Positions 7,804-16,213 of a DNA stretch of 64,000 bases are shown here, piece by piece. Below the pieces are notes generated by a model. It did no database searches. It saw only the letters and a list, made by a program, of their open reading frames with translations, and had not been told where the DNA came from. The DNA is from Pelethousia sp034928145 (lineage in GTDB: Bacteria; Bacillota; Clostridia; Christensenellales; CAG-138): contig JAYFPE010000026.1 of NCBI GenBank assembly GCA_034928145.1, positions 1-64,000 of the forward strand, read 5' to 3'. A program made the translations under genes and the position numbers. How positions within the stretch are numbered: the first letter of the stretch is position 1; each line of letters begins with the position of its first letter.

Positions 7804-8355
7804 CTAGGGCTCGCCAGGCTCGGCCTTGGCGCGGCCCATGACCTGGGTGCTGTAATAATGGATAGCGGCGATAAAGCCAAACGCGATAGCCAGGCAGAAC
7901 AGCGGCAGGGTAACCCTGCCAAGGGGGAGGAAGGACGGAAAATTGGAGAGCAGGGTAAGAATGACGCTCATATTGAAAAAGCCGGCCGCAAACTTGCCCC
8001 ACCAATCGGAAACCACAACCACATTCTTTTTGCCCAGCATGAAGAGGCCGCCGACCAGCATGGCCAGCTCCTTAATGGCTGCCACCAGCGGAATGAATAG
8101 AGGCAGCCAGCCTTTGAGGTAAAAGGAGGTAAGGGCGCAAAGCAGCATCAGCTTATCTGCCAGGGGGTCGAGGATTTTGCCCAGATTGCTGATCCAGCCG
8201 TTGCGGCGGGCGAGATAGCCATCCAGGATATCCGTAAAAAAGGCGGCGGCATAAACGATGAGCGCGGCCAGATAATCATCTCGCCGGAAGAAATAGATGA
8301 ATACGCCCACCATCCCAAGGCGCAGGCCGGAAAGGATATTGGGGATATGCTTCAT
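7804..8355 (-). CDS. CDP-alcohol phosphatidyltransferase (PgsA-like)
   Basis: The 183-residue membrane protein carries the full CDP-OH-P signature D-x2-D-G-x2-A-R-x8-G-x3-D-x3-D (DILDGYLARRNGWISNLG then KILDPLADK, about residues 39-65) and several hydrophobic segments. It transfers a phosphatidyl group from CDP-diacylglycerol to an alcohol. Size and the N-terminal MKHIPNILSGLRL fit phosphatidylglycerophosphate synthase, but acceptor choice cannot be read from sequence. The ATG at 8355 follows AAGGAGG; the upstream extension to 8478 has no ribosome site. A TATAAT box lies at 8409-8404 read leftward. Confidence 0.88.
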   Translation of the reverse strand: MKHIPNILSGLRLGMVGVFIYFFRRDDYLAALIVYAAAFFTDILDGYLARRNGWISNLGKILDPLADKLMLLCALTSFYLKGWLPLFIPLVAAIKELAMLVGGLFMLGKKNVVVVSDWWGKFAAGFFNMSVILTLLSNFPSFLPLGRVTLPLFCLAIAFGFIAAIHYYSTQVMGRAKAEPGEP

Positions 8356-8460
8356 GTTCGCCTCCTTATCGCTTACATATAGGAAAAACCCCCACCACCT
8401 ACCATTATACTCCCTTTTAGGCTTAGTGGCCACAAAAAGATGGCAGCATTGTGGCAGCGG

Positions 8461-8489
8461 TTGACAGCGTAAGGACAAGCGTATAAAAT
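8461..8489 (+). promoter_or_regulatory. Promoter of the PrsA-like gene
   Basis: TTGACA and TAAAAT are separated by 17 bases, 47 bases before the start codon at 8536. Confidence 0.8.
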
Positions 8490-8535
8490 AATATGGTTAA
8501 CAAGCGATTACCGATTACACAAAGGAGATAACAAA

Positions 8536-9747
8536 ATGAACGACCGCAAGACCCTCCTGCGCGTATGCGCTCTGCTGATCGCGGCCCTGATGCTCAGCGG
8601 CTGCAGCGCGGTGATATCCAATCCCGTGGTGGGCAAGGTAGGGGATGTAGAGATCACATATTCCCAGTTTTACAGCCTGTTCGACAGCTATTCCTCCTAC
8701 GGCCTGGTGGATACCTCCACAGCCGAGGCGCTCGCGGAAGCCCGCACCAGCATTTTCAACATGCTGGTGGATTCTACCCTACCCATCGCCGCCGCGCATA
8801 AGCAGGGGCTTACCTTGACGGAGGAAGAAAAGGCAGCGGCGCTCGAACAAGCCGCTTCCACCATGCAAAATTACCTGAGCAAGTATCAGGACGAGACCGT
8901 CGCCGATGAAGCCGCGCGCACAGCCGCCGCCATCAAGGCTTTCAATAAGGCCTATAAAGCCAACGGCATTACTTACGAGAGCGTTAAGAAAGAGACCGAG
9001 CAGGCTGCCCTGGATGCAGCTCTGGGCAATAAGCTGACGCAGCAGGTGAAGGCGACCGCAGCCGCGGCTACCGATGCGGATGCCCAAACCTGGTACGATG
9101 CGCAGCTCAAGACCGAGCGCGAGAAATATGCGGCGGATGCCACCGCCTATTATCAAGACAACCAGTATTATAGCTACTCCGGCGCAGTCAAGCCCCTGGT
9201 CGCGCCCGAGGGTCTTTTCTATGTGAAGCATATCCTCATCAAAACCGAAGATCCGGCCGATACCTCGGCGGAATCCGGCGAGGATGGCGAAACCGTTTCC
9301 TCCGATTCCGTCTCCTTTGGCGATCCCAAGGCCGCAGCCGCGTCCATCCTCGAAAAGGTAAACGCGGGTGAGGATTTCGACGCGCTGATCGAGGAATACG
9401 GCGAGGATCCGGGCATGCAGGCGGAGCCCGCTAAAACCCAGGGCTATGTTATCGGCGAGGGCTACGACGCCGTGTATGACCAGGCCTTCTACGATGCGGC
9501 CATGAAGCTTAAGAAAACCGGCGATACCTCCGGTGTGGTCGAGGGTTCCTATGGTTACCACATCATTCGTCGGGTGGGTGATGTGAGCACCGAGCCCATC
9601 CCCTTTGCGGATGTGCAGGAGGATATCATCACCTATCTTAACAATAAGAACCAGTCCGACGCTTATAACGCCGCACTGGAGCAATGGAAAAGCGAGATTG
9701 ACGTTAAGTTCTACGAAAAGCGGGTTAGCTACGTGGGCCTTGGCTAA
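8536..9747 (+). CDS. PrsA-like lipoprotein peptidyl-prolyl isomerase
   Basis: The 403-residue protein has a lipoprotein signal peptide ending in LMLSGC (Cys about 23), a SurA/PrsA-like helical N-terminal domain (about 30-200) and a parvulin (PpiC) domain from about 230, with YVKHILIKTE and GYHIIRRVG as its opening and closing strands. An acidic Ser/Glu/Asp insert interrupts the parvulin domain near 240-260. It should sit on the outer face of the membrane and help secreted proteins fold. It is transcribed alone, with its own promoter and terminator. Confidence 0.88.
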   Translation: MNDRKTLLRVCALLIAALMLSGCSAVISNPVVGKVGDVEITYSQFYSLFDSYSSYGLVDTSTAEALAEARTSIFNMLVDSTLPIAAAHKQGLTLTEEEKAAALEQAASTMQNYLSKYQDETVADEAARTAAAIKAFNKAYKANGITYESVKKETEQAALDAALGNKLTQQVKATAAAATDADAQTWYDAQLKTEREKYAADATAYYQDNQYYSYSGAVKPLVAPEGLFYVKHILIKTEDPADTSAESGEDGETVSSDSVSFGDPKAAAASILEKVNAGEDFDALIEEYGEDPGMQAEPAKTQGYVIGEGYDAVYDQAFYDAAMKLKKTGDTSGVVEGSYGYHIIRRVGDVSTEPIPFADVQEDIITYLNNKNQSDAYNAALEQWKSEIDVKFYEKRVSYVGLG

Positions 9748-9769
9748 TCAGACACAGCGAAAACGGGTA

Positions 9770-9820
9770 GTCGCATTAGGCATTTACAAAGCATCATGCA
9801 AGGATGCTTCGCCTGCGACG
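9770..9820 (+). other. Nested hairpin element in the 3' region of the PrsA-like gene
   Basis: GTCGCA and TGCGAC enclose GGC/GCC and an inner GCATC/GATGC hairpin, giving a folded element of about 50 bases just before the terminator. It shares the 12-mer GCTTCGCCTGCG (9806-9817) with positions 33426-33437. No known RNA family is recognised. Confidence 0.35.
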
Positions 9821-9835
9821 AAAGTGCGGGGTTCT

Positions 9836-9862
9836 AAAAAAGGCGTCACCAACGCCTTTTTT
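9836..9862 (+). terminator. Terminator of the PrsA-like gene
   Basis: AAAAAAGGCGT and ACGCCTTTTTT form a stem around CACCA, ending in a T run. Confidence 0.85.
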
Positions 9863-10040
9863 TGCCCCGTTGGGGCGCCGAATCCGCTGTCGCGCTACCT
9901 GCGTCTGAATTTTGATGCGTTGTATGTATTTAGCGAAACAGCTCCATTTTTTACTAATTTGTGAATGTTCAGACGGGCCCGTCGCAAATTTTTGCAGATG
10001 TGTTATACTGGCATTATCATTTCAAAGGAACTTATAACCA

Positions 10041-11282
10041 ATGACCAAACGGCTTTATTATCCCCGGGAACAGCAGGCCGGCAGCCTGGAATGCGAGGCG
10101 AGGGTGATCGCTTGCCGTCAGGCGGAGGGCGGCTATGCGGTTTTGCTGGACGCTACCGTCATCTATCCCGAGGGCGGCGGCCAATTGAGCGACGAAGGCT
10201 GGCTGTATGACCTGCAAACAGGCCGTGAGCTGGCCCGCGTCTCCCATGCCCGTGAGGATGGGGAGGATGTATGGCACCTTGCCGACAGGCCCGTGGAGGT
10301 TGGTACGCATGTGCGCGTGAAGGCCGATGCGGCCCGCAGGCGGGACCACAGTGCCCAGCACAGCGGCGAGCACATCCTTTCGGGCCTTGCAAATCGGCTT
10401 TTTGGGGCGAAAAATGTCGGCTTCCACATGGCAAAGGATTACGCGACCATCGATCTGGATATATTCCTTTCAGAGGAGCAGCTATGGGCGCTCGAGCGCG
10501 CTGCCAACGAGGCCGTGCAGGCCGATCTGCCCACCGAAACCCAAGTGGTGGATGGGGCTGCGCTCGATGGCCTGGAGCTGCGCAAAAAGGCCGCGGGCCT
10601 GACGGGCGAGGTGCGTGTCATCTATGTGGGCGGGGTGGATTCCTGTACCTGCTGCGGCACGCATGTCCGCCGCAGCGGCGAGGTGGGGTATATCCGCATT
10701 GGCGCCGCCATCAAGTATAAGGGCGGCACGCGATTGTGGTTTGCCTGCGGCATGCGGGCGGTAGACGAAGCCCTGGCGGAGAAGGCCGTGCTGGACAAGC
10801 TGGCCCGCCGCTTTTCCACCAAGGGGTCTGAAGTCGGCGAGGCCGTGCTCCGCCAGGGGGATGAGCTGGCCGCCTGCAAGAAGGAGTTGCGCCGCCGCAC
10901 AGAGGAACTGCTCGCCTACCGCGCGGCCGAGCTCTTGAATGCGGCGGAGGCGGTTGGCGGCTTGCGGCTGTGCGCAACCCTGCTGGAGGGACTGGATATG
11001 GCCGAGCTAAAAACGCTGGCGGAATTGCTTTGCAAGCAGTCGGGCGTGGCGGCCATTCTGCTCAGCGCCAGGGATGGCGTCCTGCTCTACCAGCTGGCCC
11101 GCTCGCAAGGCGTGGCGGCCAGCATGAAGGAGCTTTGTTTGGCCCTTAACGGGTTGACCGGCGGCCGGGGGGGCGGCCGGGACGACATGGCCCAGGGCAG
11201 CGCGGCCATAACCGCGTCGCTTCGGCCGCAGGATGCTTTGGAACAGATGCGTGTTTATTGCCGCCAGGCGCTTAAAGCCTGA
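10041..11282 (+). CDS. AlaX-like alanyl-tRNA editing protein with DHHA1 domain
   Basis: The 413-residue protein resembles the editing and C-terminal parts of alanyl-tRNA synthetase without the aminoacylation domain. It has an N-terminal barrel (PEGGGQLSDEGWL), the first zinc-site half HSAQHSGEHILS near residue 96-107, the second half CTCCGTHV near 196-203, a coiled region, and a DHHA1 domain ending GGRGGGRDDMAQG. Such AlaX proteins hydrolyse Ser- or Gly-mischarged tRNA(Ala). An AAAGGA site precedes the ATG, and an extended -10 (TG-T-TATACT) lies at 10001-10009. Confidence 0.88.
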   Translation: MTKRLYYPREQQAGSLECEARVIACRQAEGGYAVLLDATVIYPEGGGQLSDEGWLYDLQTGRELARVSHAREDGEDVWHLADRPVEVGTHVRVKADAARRRDHSAQHSGEHILSGLANRLFGAKNVGFHMAKDYATIDLDIFLSEEQLWALERAANEAVQADLPTETQVVDGAALDGLELRKKAAGLTGEVRVIYVGGVDSCTCCGTHVRRSGEVGYIRIGAAIKYKGGTRLWFACGMRAVDEALAEKAVLDKLARRFSTKGSEVGEAVLRQGDELAACKKELRRRTEELLAYRAAELLNAAEAVGGLRLCATLLEGLDMAELKTLAELLCKQSGVAAILLSARDGVLLYQLARSQGVAASMKELCLALNGLTGGRGGGRDDMAQGSAAITASLRPQDALEQMRVYCRQALKA

Positions 11283-11327
11283 CACGGAGTCGATCTCTAT
11301 CTCTTGATCATGATTAGGAGGATGGCT

Positions 11328-12605
11328 ATGAAAAAGCCCCTTGCGTTTCTTTTGTGCCTGCTATTGCTCACGGGCTGCGCGCCTAAGGCGCAAAATGTGG
11401 ATGTGACGGAGCCTACGGCGGCCGGCACGCCCAGCGAACCGCCTACGACCGTTTCCGTGCCCACCCCGGAGCCTACGCCCGCCCCCTATGTGACGGACGA
11501 TATATTCGTGGTGGAATGCGAGGACAGCATTAATTTGCGGGAAAAGTCCTCTTCCAAATCCGAGCAGATCGGCACCCTGGTCACGGGGGATAGGGTGAAG
11601 ATATTGGGTTACCAGAGCCAGCGCTTTGCCAGGGTGCAGTTGGTGGAGGGCGGCCAGGTGGGCTATGCCATCGCCGGCTATTTCAAGGCGGAGGATTACG
11701 CTTCCTTTGGCCTCTCTATCGTCAAGCCCGCAGAAAAATACACCTATGAGCAAATGATGGCGGACCTCGATGCCCTGGCTGCGAAATATCCGGAGTTGTG
11801 CATGCTGGAAAGCGCGGGCCAGAGTGTGCAGGGCCGCGAGCTGCAGGCTATCGTGATTGGCGATGTGAACGCCGCGCACCACGTGCTGGTGCAGGGGGCC
11901 ATCCACGCAAGGGAGAATATGTGCGCGCTCCTTTGCACGGCCCTGGCCGAGCGGCTGCTGCAAAAGGGCGGCGAGGCGCAGGTTTGCTTCCACATTCTGC
12001 CCATGGTCAACCCGGATGGTTCCGCCATCCAGCAGAGCACGGAGATGCCGAAGGACATCATCGAGATTTACAAGAACGACGGCGTTAAGGGCCTTTCCAC
12101 AGCGACGGGCCAGGTGTATCTGTCGGAATGGCAGGCCAACGCCAATGGCGTGGATCTCAACCGCAATTTTGACGCCGAATGGGGGAAGATCGACACAACC
12201 GAGTCCGCCTCCTATATGAATTACCGGGGTACGGCCGTGGAGAGCGAACCGGAGACCAAGGCCCTTGTGGCTTATACGGATAAATATAAGTTCGACGCCA
12301 CCCTCAGCTACCACGCCACGGGAAGCGCTATCTATTGGGAGTTTGGCGAGGATGCGGCCGTAAACGCGGCCTCGCTGCGCCTGGCCGAGGCCATCAAGGC
12401 CGTGAGCGCCTACGAGCCCATCGGCGATAGCGGCGGCAGCTACGGCGGCTATAAGGATTGGGCTATGCTCAAGCGCCAGATCCCCTCCGTCACCATCGAG
12501 ATCGGTACCCGTACGGCCCCCCTGCTGGAAGTGGAGTTCTCCAACGTTTGGTTCCGCAATAGGGATGTGTTGTCCGCCGTGGCGAATTGGGTGACGGGAC
12601 AATAA
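11328..12605 (+). CDS. Lipoprotein with SH3 domain and M14 zinc carboxypeptidase domain
   Basis: The 425-residue protein has a lipobox (LLLTGC), a Pro/Thr-rich linker (about 30-60), a bacterial SH3 domain (about 62-122, INLREKSSSKSEQIGTL) and an M14 peptidase domain (about 135-425). Peptidase residues are visible: the HARE zinc pair in GAIHARENM, the substrate Arg region DLNRNFD, the third zinc His in LSYHATGS and the catalytic Glu in TIEIGT. Wall-bound M14 enzymes of this type cut gamma-D-Glu-diamino-acid bonds in peptidoglycan peptides, a likely but unproven substrate. The start at 11328 follows AGGAGG; upstream in-frame ATGs do not. Confidence 0.87.
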   Translation: MKKPLAFLLCLLLLTGCAPKAQNVDVTEPTAAGTPSEPPTTVSVPTPEPTPAPYVTDDIFVVECEDSINLREKSSSKSEQIGTLVTGDRVKILGYQSQRFARVQLVEGGQVGYAIAGYFKAEDYASFGLSIVKPAEKYTYEQMMADLDALAAKYPELCMLESAGQSVQGRELQAIVIGDVNAAHHVLVQGAIHARENMCALLCTALAERLLQKGGEAQVCFHILPMVNPDGSAIQQSTEMPKDIIEIYKNDGVKGLSTATGQVYLSEWQANANGVDLNRNFDAEWGKIDTTESASYMNYRGTAVESEPETKALVAYTDKYKFDATLSYHATGSAIYWEFGEDAAVNAASLRLAEAIKAVSAYEPIGDSGGSYGGYKDWAMLKRQIPSVTIEIGTRTAPLLEVEFSNVWFRNRDVLSAVANWVTGQ

Positions 12606-12612
12606 AAAACGC

Positions 12613-12641
12613 TTGACAGGCGGATTTTATGCGCATATACT
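12613..12641 (+). promoter_or_regulatory. Promoter of the infC-rpmI-rplT operon
   Basis: TTGACA and TATACT are separated by 17 bases, a near-consensus promoter. Confidence 0.88.
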
Positions 12642-12647
12642 ATTAAA

Positions 12648-12764
12648 GGCAAAAGCAGAGGCCGCCCGCTTCTCACCCGCCGGCATTGGCCAGGCGCGGT
12701 CATGGCAACCGAATTGGTTTGTTTACGCGATTTAGCGGGCAGTTTATGCCCGCTAATTTATTTT
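12648..12764 (+). promoter_or_regulatory. infC leader with attenuator (L20-leader type)
   Basis: The leader ends in a perfect 8-bp hairpin (TAGCGGGC at 12733-12740, GCCCGCTA at 12748-12755) followed by ATTTATTTT, an intrinsic terminator ahead of infC. GCCCGC at 12664-12669 can pair instead with GCGGGC of the terminator, giving an alternative antiterminator fold. In Firmicutes the infC-rpmI-rplT operon is repressed by L20 through such a leader; membership in that RNA family is inferred from position and alternative pairing. Confidence 0.7.
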
Positions 12765-12784
12765 AATCAATGGAGGTGTCCACC

Positions 12785-13300
12785 ATCGCTAAGGATGATC
12801 TGTTCATCAACGAGCAAATCCGCGACAAGGAAGTGCGCTTGATCGATGCGGACGGGACCCAGCAGGGCATCGTTTCCCTGGAGGTTGCCACGAACATGGC
12901 GGAAGAGGCAGGGCTGGATCTGGTGAAGATCTCCCCCAACGCCGTGCCCCCCGTATGCAAGATCATGGACTATGGCAAGTACAAGTTCGAGCAGGGCAAG
13001 CGTGAAAAGGAACAGCGCAAAAACCAAAAGGTTGTCGAGCTAAAAGAGGTGCGGCTGAGCGCCACCATCGATCTGCACGACATGGAGGTTAAAGCGAAAA
13101 ACGCCACGAAGTTCCTCACCAACGGGGATAAGGTAAAGGTCTCGATCCGCTTCCGCGGCCGCCAGGCCAAGCACGGTGACATCGGCCTGGATGTGATGAA
13201 CACCTTCTACGAGATGGTCAAGGACAATGCTGCGATCGACCGCCCTGCCAAGCAGGAAGGACGCAATATGTACATGATATTAACCCCCAAAAACAACTAA
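12785..13300 (+). CDS. infC: Translation initiation factor IF-3
   Basis: IF-3 binds the 30S subunit and checks start-codon and initiator tRNA choice. The 171-residue protein covers both domains (FINEQIRDKEVRLID near the start; KAKNATKFL and SIRFRGRQ in the C-terminal half). The start is called at ATC (12785), which follows GGAGGTG (12772-12778) by six bases. The nearby ATG at 12770 overlaps the Shine-Dalgarno site itself and would add EVST residues absent from the family. Non-canonical starts on infC are a known basis for IF-3 autoregulation. Confidence 0.93.
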   Translation: MAKDDLFINEQIRDKEVRLIDADGTQQGIVSLEVATNMAEEAGLDLVKISPNAVPPVCKIMDYGKYKFEQGKREKEQRKNQKVVELKEVRLSATIDLHDMEVKAKNATKFLTNGDKVKVSIRFRGRQAKHGDIGLDVMNTFYEMVKDNAAIDRPAKQEGRNMYMILTPKNN

Positions 13301-13321
13301 CGAACAGGAGGAGACCCCCCA

Positions 13322-13519
13322 ATGCCCAAGATTAAGACCCATAGGGGTGCAGCCAAACGCTTTAGCCTTACTAAAAGCGGTAAGATCAAAAGAGGCAAGG
13401 CCTATAAGAGCCATATCCTTACCAAGAAAAGCACCAAGCGCCTCCGTGGCCTGCGCCAAACCGGCTATATTGCCGATTGCGAAGCCCCGAAGATCCGCGA
13501 GCTGATCCCGTATAAGTAA
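13322..13519 (+). CDS. rpmI: 50S ribosomal protein L35
   Basis: The 65-residue basic protein has the L35 start MPKIKTHRGAAKRF and the KSHILTKKSTKR core. It lies 21 bases after infC with an AGGAGG site, in the standard infC-rpmI-rplT order. Confidence 0.97.
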   Translation: MPKIKTHRGAAKRFSLTKSGKIKRGKAYKSHILTKKSTKRLRGLRQTGYIADCEAPKIRELIPYK

Positions 13520-13533
13520 GGAGGAAGATAACC

Positions 13534-13890
13534 ATGGCACGTATTAAGAGAGCAGTTAACGCCGTTAAAAAGCGTCGCAAGGTATTTAAACTTTCCAAGG
13601 GCTATTATGGCGCCAAGAGCAAGCAGTACCGCAGCGCTTCGCAGCAGGTGATGAAATCCATGGCCTATGCTTATGTAGGCCGCAAGCTGAAAAAGCGCGA
13701 GTACCGCCAGCTGTGGATCGCCCGCATCAACGCGGGTGCGCGCCTTTGCGGCATGAGCTACAGCCGCCTGATCGACGGCCTCAAGAAGGCCGGCGTAGAT
13801 GTGAACCGCAAGGTTTTGGCCGACCTCGCCGTGAACGATATGCCCGCTTTTGAGAAGCTGGCGGAAACTGCCAGGGCGGCCCTGGCCTAA
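13534..13890 (+). CDS. rplT: 50S ribosomal protein L20
   Basis: The 118-residue protein matches L20 over its full length (MARIKRAVNAVKKRRKV, GYYGAKSKQYRSA, RLCGMSYSRLI). L20 is an early assembly protein of 23S rRNA and, in Firmicutes, the repressor of this operon through the infC leader. It is the last operon gene and is followed by a terminator. Confidence 0.98.
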   Translation: MARIKRAVNAVKKRRKVFKLSKGYYGAKSKQYRSASQQVMKSMAYAYVGRKLKKREYRQLWIARINAGARLCGMSYSRLIDGLKKAGVDVNRKVLADLAVNDMPAFEKLAETARAALA

Positions 13891-13905
13891 AGCCGGCAGG
13901 CACTC

Positions 13906-13935
13906 AAACGGCTCCGTTTTTCGGAGCCGTTTTTT
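13906..13935 (+). terminator. Terminator of infC-rpmI-rplT
   Basis: AAACGGCTCCG and CGGAGCCGTTTTTT surround a T loop. A TATAAT box at 13940-13945 follows directly and probably serves the next gene. Confidence 0.9.
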
Positions 13936-13973
13936 ATGCTATAATAATGGCAGAAAGATTGGGGGAGGACTGC

Positions 13974-14735
13974 ATGCTGATCGAGAGCACGCGCAATGAA
14001 AGGGTAAAGCGGGCCAGGGCCTTGGCCAACCGCAAGGGCCGGGCCGAGCAGGGCCTGCATTTTCTGGAGGGCGAAAAGCTGGTGCGTGAGGCCATCATTT
14101 CGGGCGCGACCTTTGGCGACGCCTTTGTGGAGGAAGGGCACGAGCTGATGGGGGCGGTTCTTACGGGCAGCGGGGCCACGGTTTACACCGTGAAGCGTGC
14201 CGTGATGCAAAGCCTCACGCTCACCGATACCCCCCAATGGGTTTGCGCCACGGTGCATACGCCTGATGAGCCCTTGCCGGAATTTTATCCGGCGGGCCTG
14301 ATCGTGGCGCTCGATCGGGTGCAAGATCCGGGTAACCTGGGCACGATCCTGCGCACGGCGGATGCCATGGGCGCTTGCGGCCTGCTCCTTGGCGAGGGCT
14401 GCGCCGATCCCTACGCGCCCAAGCCCCTTCGCGCGGCCATGGGCAGCATCTATCACCTGCCCGTGTGGCAGGGCGATTTGGAAAGGGAGCTCAGCCGCCT
14501 GCGCGCGCAGGGCTATGTATGCGTTTGCGGCCACCTCAAGGGCGGGGATTCTTTGCCGGCGCCCGGTGAGCGCTGCGCCCTGATCATCGGCAACGAGGGC
14601 AGCGGCGTTTCCGAGGCTATAGCCAGCCAATGCCACCGCTACCGCCTGCCCATGTACGGCTTTGCCGAAAGCCTTAACGCCTCCGTGGCCGCGGGCATCC
14701 TGATTTATGAGTTGGCCAAGCGCATGCACCAATAG
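13974..14735 (+). CDS. SpoU/TrmH family RNA 2'-O-methyltransferase
   Basis: The 253-residue protein has an N-terminal SpoU substrate-binding domain (LIESTRNERVKRARAL) and a C-terminal SPOUT knot domain with ALDRVQDPGNLGTILRTAD, LIIGNEGSGVS and MYGFAESLNASVAAGILIYE, the three SpoU motifs. It should methylate a ribose 2'-OH in rRNA or tRNA using S-adenosylmethionine; the site cannot be inferred. The start at 13974 follows GGGGAGG, favoured over an ATG nine codons upstream. Adjacency to the L20 operon is common for this family in Firmicutes. Confidence 0.9.
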   Translation: MLIESTRNERVKRARALANRKGRAEQGLHFLEGEKLVREAIISGATFGDAFVEEGHELMGAVLTGSGATVYTVKRAVMQSLTLTDTPQWVCATVHTPDEPLPEFYPAGLIVALDRVQDPGNLGTILRTADAMGACGLLLGEGCADPYAPKPLRAAMGSIYHLPVWQGDLERELSRLRAQGYVCVCGHLKGGDSLPAPGERCALIIGNEGSGVSEAIASQCHRYRLPMYGFAESLNASVAAGILIYELAKRMHQ

Positions 14736-14746
14736 ATCACCCATGC

Positions 14747-14772
14747 GGCCCCCATACTGGGGCCCTTTTTTA
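14747..14772 (+). terminator. Terminator of the SpoU methyltransferase gene
   Basis: GGCCCCCA, TAC loop and TGGGGCCC are followed by TTTTTTA. Confidence 0.88.
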
Positions 14773-14809
14773 TTTGGAGCCGAAAAGCATACAAATTTGC
14801 AAAAACATA

Positions 14810-14837
14810 TTGCTTTTTTGGAAATGCCTGCTATAAT
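14810..14837 (+). promoter_or_regulatory. Promoter of the amino-sugar locus
   Basis: TTGCTT and TATAAT are 16 bases apart, about 115 bases upstream of the ROK regulator gene. The following leader is AT-rich without an obvious terminator. Confidence 0.65.
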
Positions 14838-14952
14838 TCATAATGTGATGTTAATAAATCGCTGAAATTAATCTGCTTTCTGCCGTGCTGGCTGTGTATC
14901 TTACGTCAATTTCGCCAAATTATTTAAAGTCAAGTTAAAAATGGAGAAGCCA

Positions 14953-16155
14953 ATGAAGGGGATCAGTAAGCTGGATCGGGAATCCATGCGGCAAAACAAT
15001 GTGCGCATGGTGTTTGAAGCGATCTATCGGGGCGAAGGAGCCACCAGAACGGAGCTGGCCAACCGCACCGATTTGAGCGTGATGGCCGTATCCCGCATTG
15101 CGGAGCTTCTCCTTGAGCAGGACATGATCGAGGAGCGGGAGAGCGAGGAGAACGGCAGGCTGGGCCGCCCGGCGAAAAAGGTTTACATCAAGCGGGAGAG
15201 CATCGTCAACGTAGGCGTTTCGCTGGATGTGGGCGGCGTGTTCTTCGGCGCTGTGGATCCTTACGGCAGGCTGCTGCGCTTTGAAAAGCACGGCTTGTCT
15301 CTGGAGGGCCGCCCGCCCGAGGACGTTCTGCGGGAATTGGCCGGCCTGCTGCATGCCTTCCTTGCGGCCAACGGCCTGCTGGGCATACCGGCCGTGGGGC
15401 TGGTCATGCCCGGCATCATCGATTATGAAAAGGGCTATCTGCGCCTGACCTCCCAGCTTTATTGGGAGGATTTACATGTGGCGGACCTGCTCGAAGGCTA
15501 TGCGCCGCTACCCAAAATATTGCTGGAGAACGACGTCAAGGCCCGGGCGCAGGCGGAGCACCGCTTCGGCAGCAGCAAGGGTTACGACAGCTCCGTGCTG
15601 CTTACCATCGGCAGCGGCATCGGCGCCGGGGTGATCATCGATAACGCGATTTACCGCGGCAAGGATAACATGGCGGGGGAGATCGGCCACGCCGCCCTGG
15701 GCCTCAACAACCGCATGTGCGAATGCGGCCGTCTGGGCTGCGTGCAGGCCACCATTTCCGAGCCGGCGCTCATGCACGAGGCCCGCAAGGTGGAGCCTTC
15801 CATCGACATGGAGGGCCTGAGCGCAGCCTTCCGCGCGGGCACGCCATGGGCCAAAAGGCTTTTGCAAATGACAGCCGAGAATATCCTTTCCGTCTTGAGC
15901 CTGCTGGCCAATGCCTATGCGCCCGAGGCCATTATCCTCTGCGGCAGCATGATCGACCGCTGCGCGGCCCTTAGGGAGCTCATCTCACAGGCTTTTTTTG
16001 TGGAGCAATCACGCTTCCTAAACCCCACCTTCGCCCTCGGCTTTTCGCAATTCGGCCCGGACGGCAATATCATCGGCGCGGCCACGGTCGCTTTCAATTA
16101 CAACATCGATAACCGGGTGGTCGCCTATTCCCTGCAAAACCAAGGGGAAGCCTAA
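14953..16155 (+). CDS. ROK family transcriptional regulator
   Basis: The 400-residue protein has an N-terminal winged helix-turn-helix (about 10-75, TRTELANRTDLSVMAVSRI) and a ROK domain (about 80-390) with the ATP/sugar elements LENDVKARAQAEHRFG and IGSGIGAGVIID and the zinc motif CECGRLGCVQ. Such NagC/XylR-type repressors sense sugars. It heads the operon-like run of sugar transport and amino-sugar genes and probably controls it. The start at 14953 follows GGAG at 14943-14946; the ATG at 14941 has no ribosome site. Confidence 0.88.
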   Translation: MKGISKLDRESMRQNNVRMVFEAIYRGEGATRTELANRTDLSVMAVSRIAELLLEQDMIEERESEENGRLGRPAKKVYIKRESIVNVGVSLDVGGVFFGAVDPYGRLLRFEKHGLSLEGRPPEDVLRELAGLLHAFLAANGLLGIPAVGLVMPGIIDYEKGYLRLTSQLYWEDLHVADLLEGYAPLPKILLENDVKARAQAEHRFGSSKGYDSSVLLTIGSGIGAGVIIDNAIYRGKDNMAGEIGHAALGLNNRMCECGRLGCVQATISEPALMHEARKVEPSIDMEGLSAAFRAGTPWAKRLLQMTAENILSVLSLLANAYAPEAIILCGSMIDRCAALRELISQAFFVEQSRFLNPTFALGFSQFGPDGNIIGAATVAFNYNIDNRVVAYSLQNQGEA

Positions 16156-16213
16156 CATGAACCAAGTTTGCAGGAAACCCTGCAATAATAAATATCAATT
16201 GGAGGAGAAAAAG

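Noticed and set aside
8779..9684. 301-codon frame antisense to the PrsA-like gene
   Set aside because: It is the complement of a well-supported gene in GC-rich DNA, with no domain pattern or ribosome site.
11361..12602. 413-codon frame antisense to the M14 lipoprotein gene
   Set aside because: Antisense mirror of a gene with intact catalytic motifs; its His/Gly/Arg-rich content is typical of such shadows.
12770..12784. ATG start for infC at 12770
   Set aside because: The ATG overlaps the Shine-Dalgarno sequence that serves the ATC at 12785, and the extra residues are not part of IF-3.
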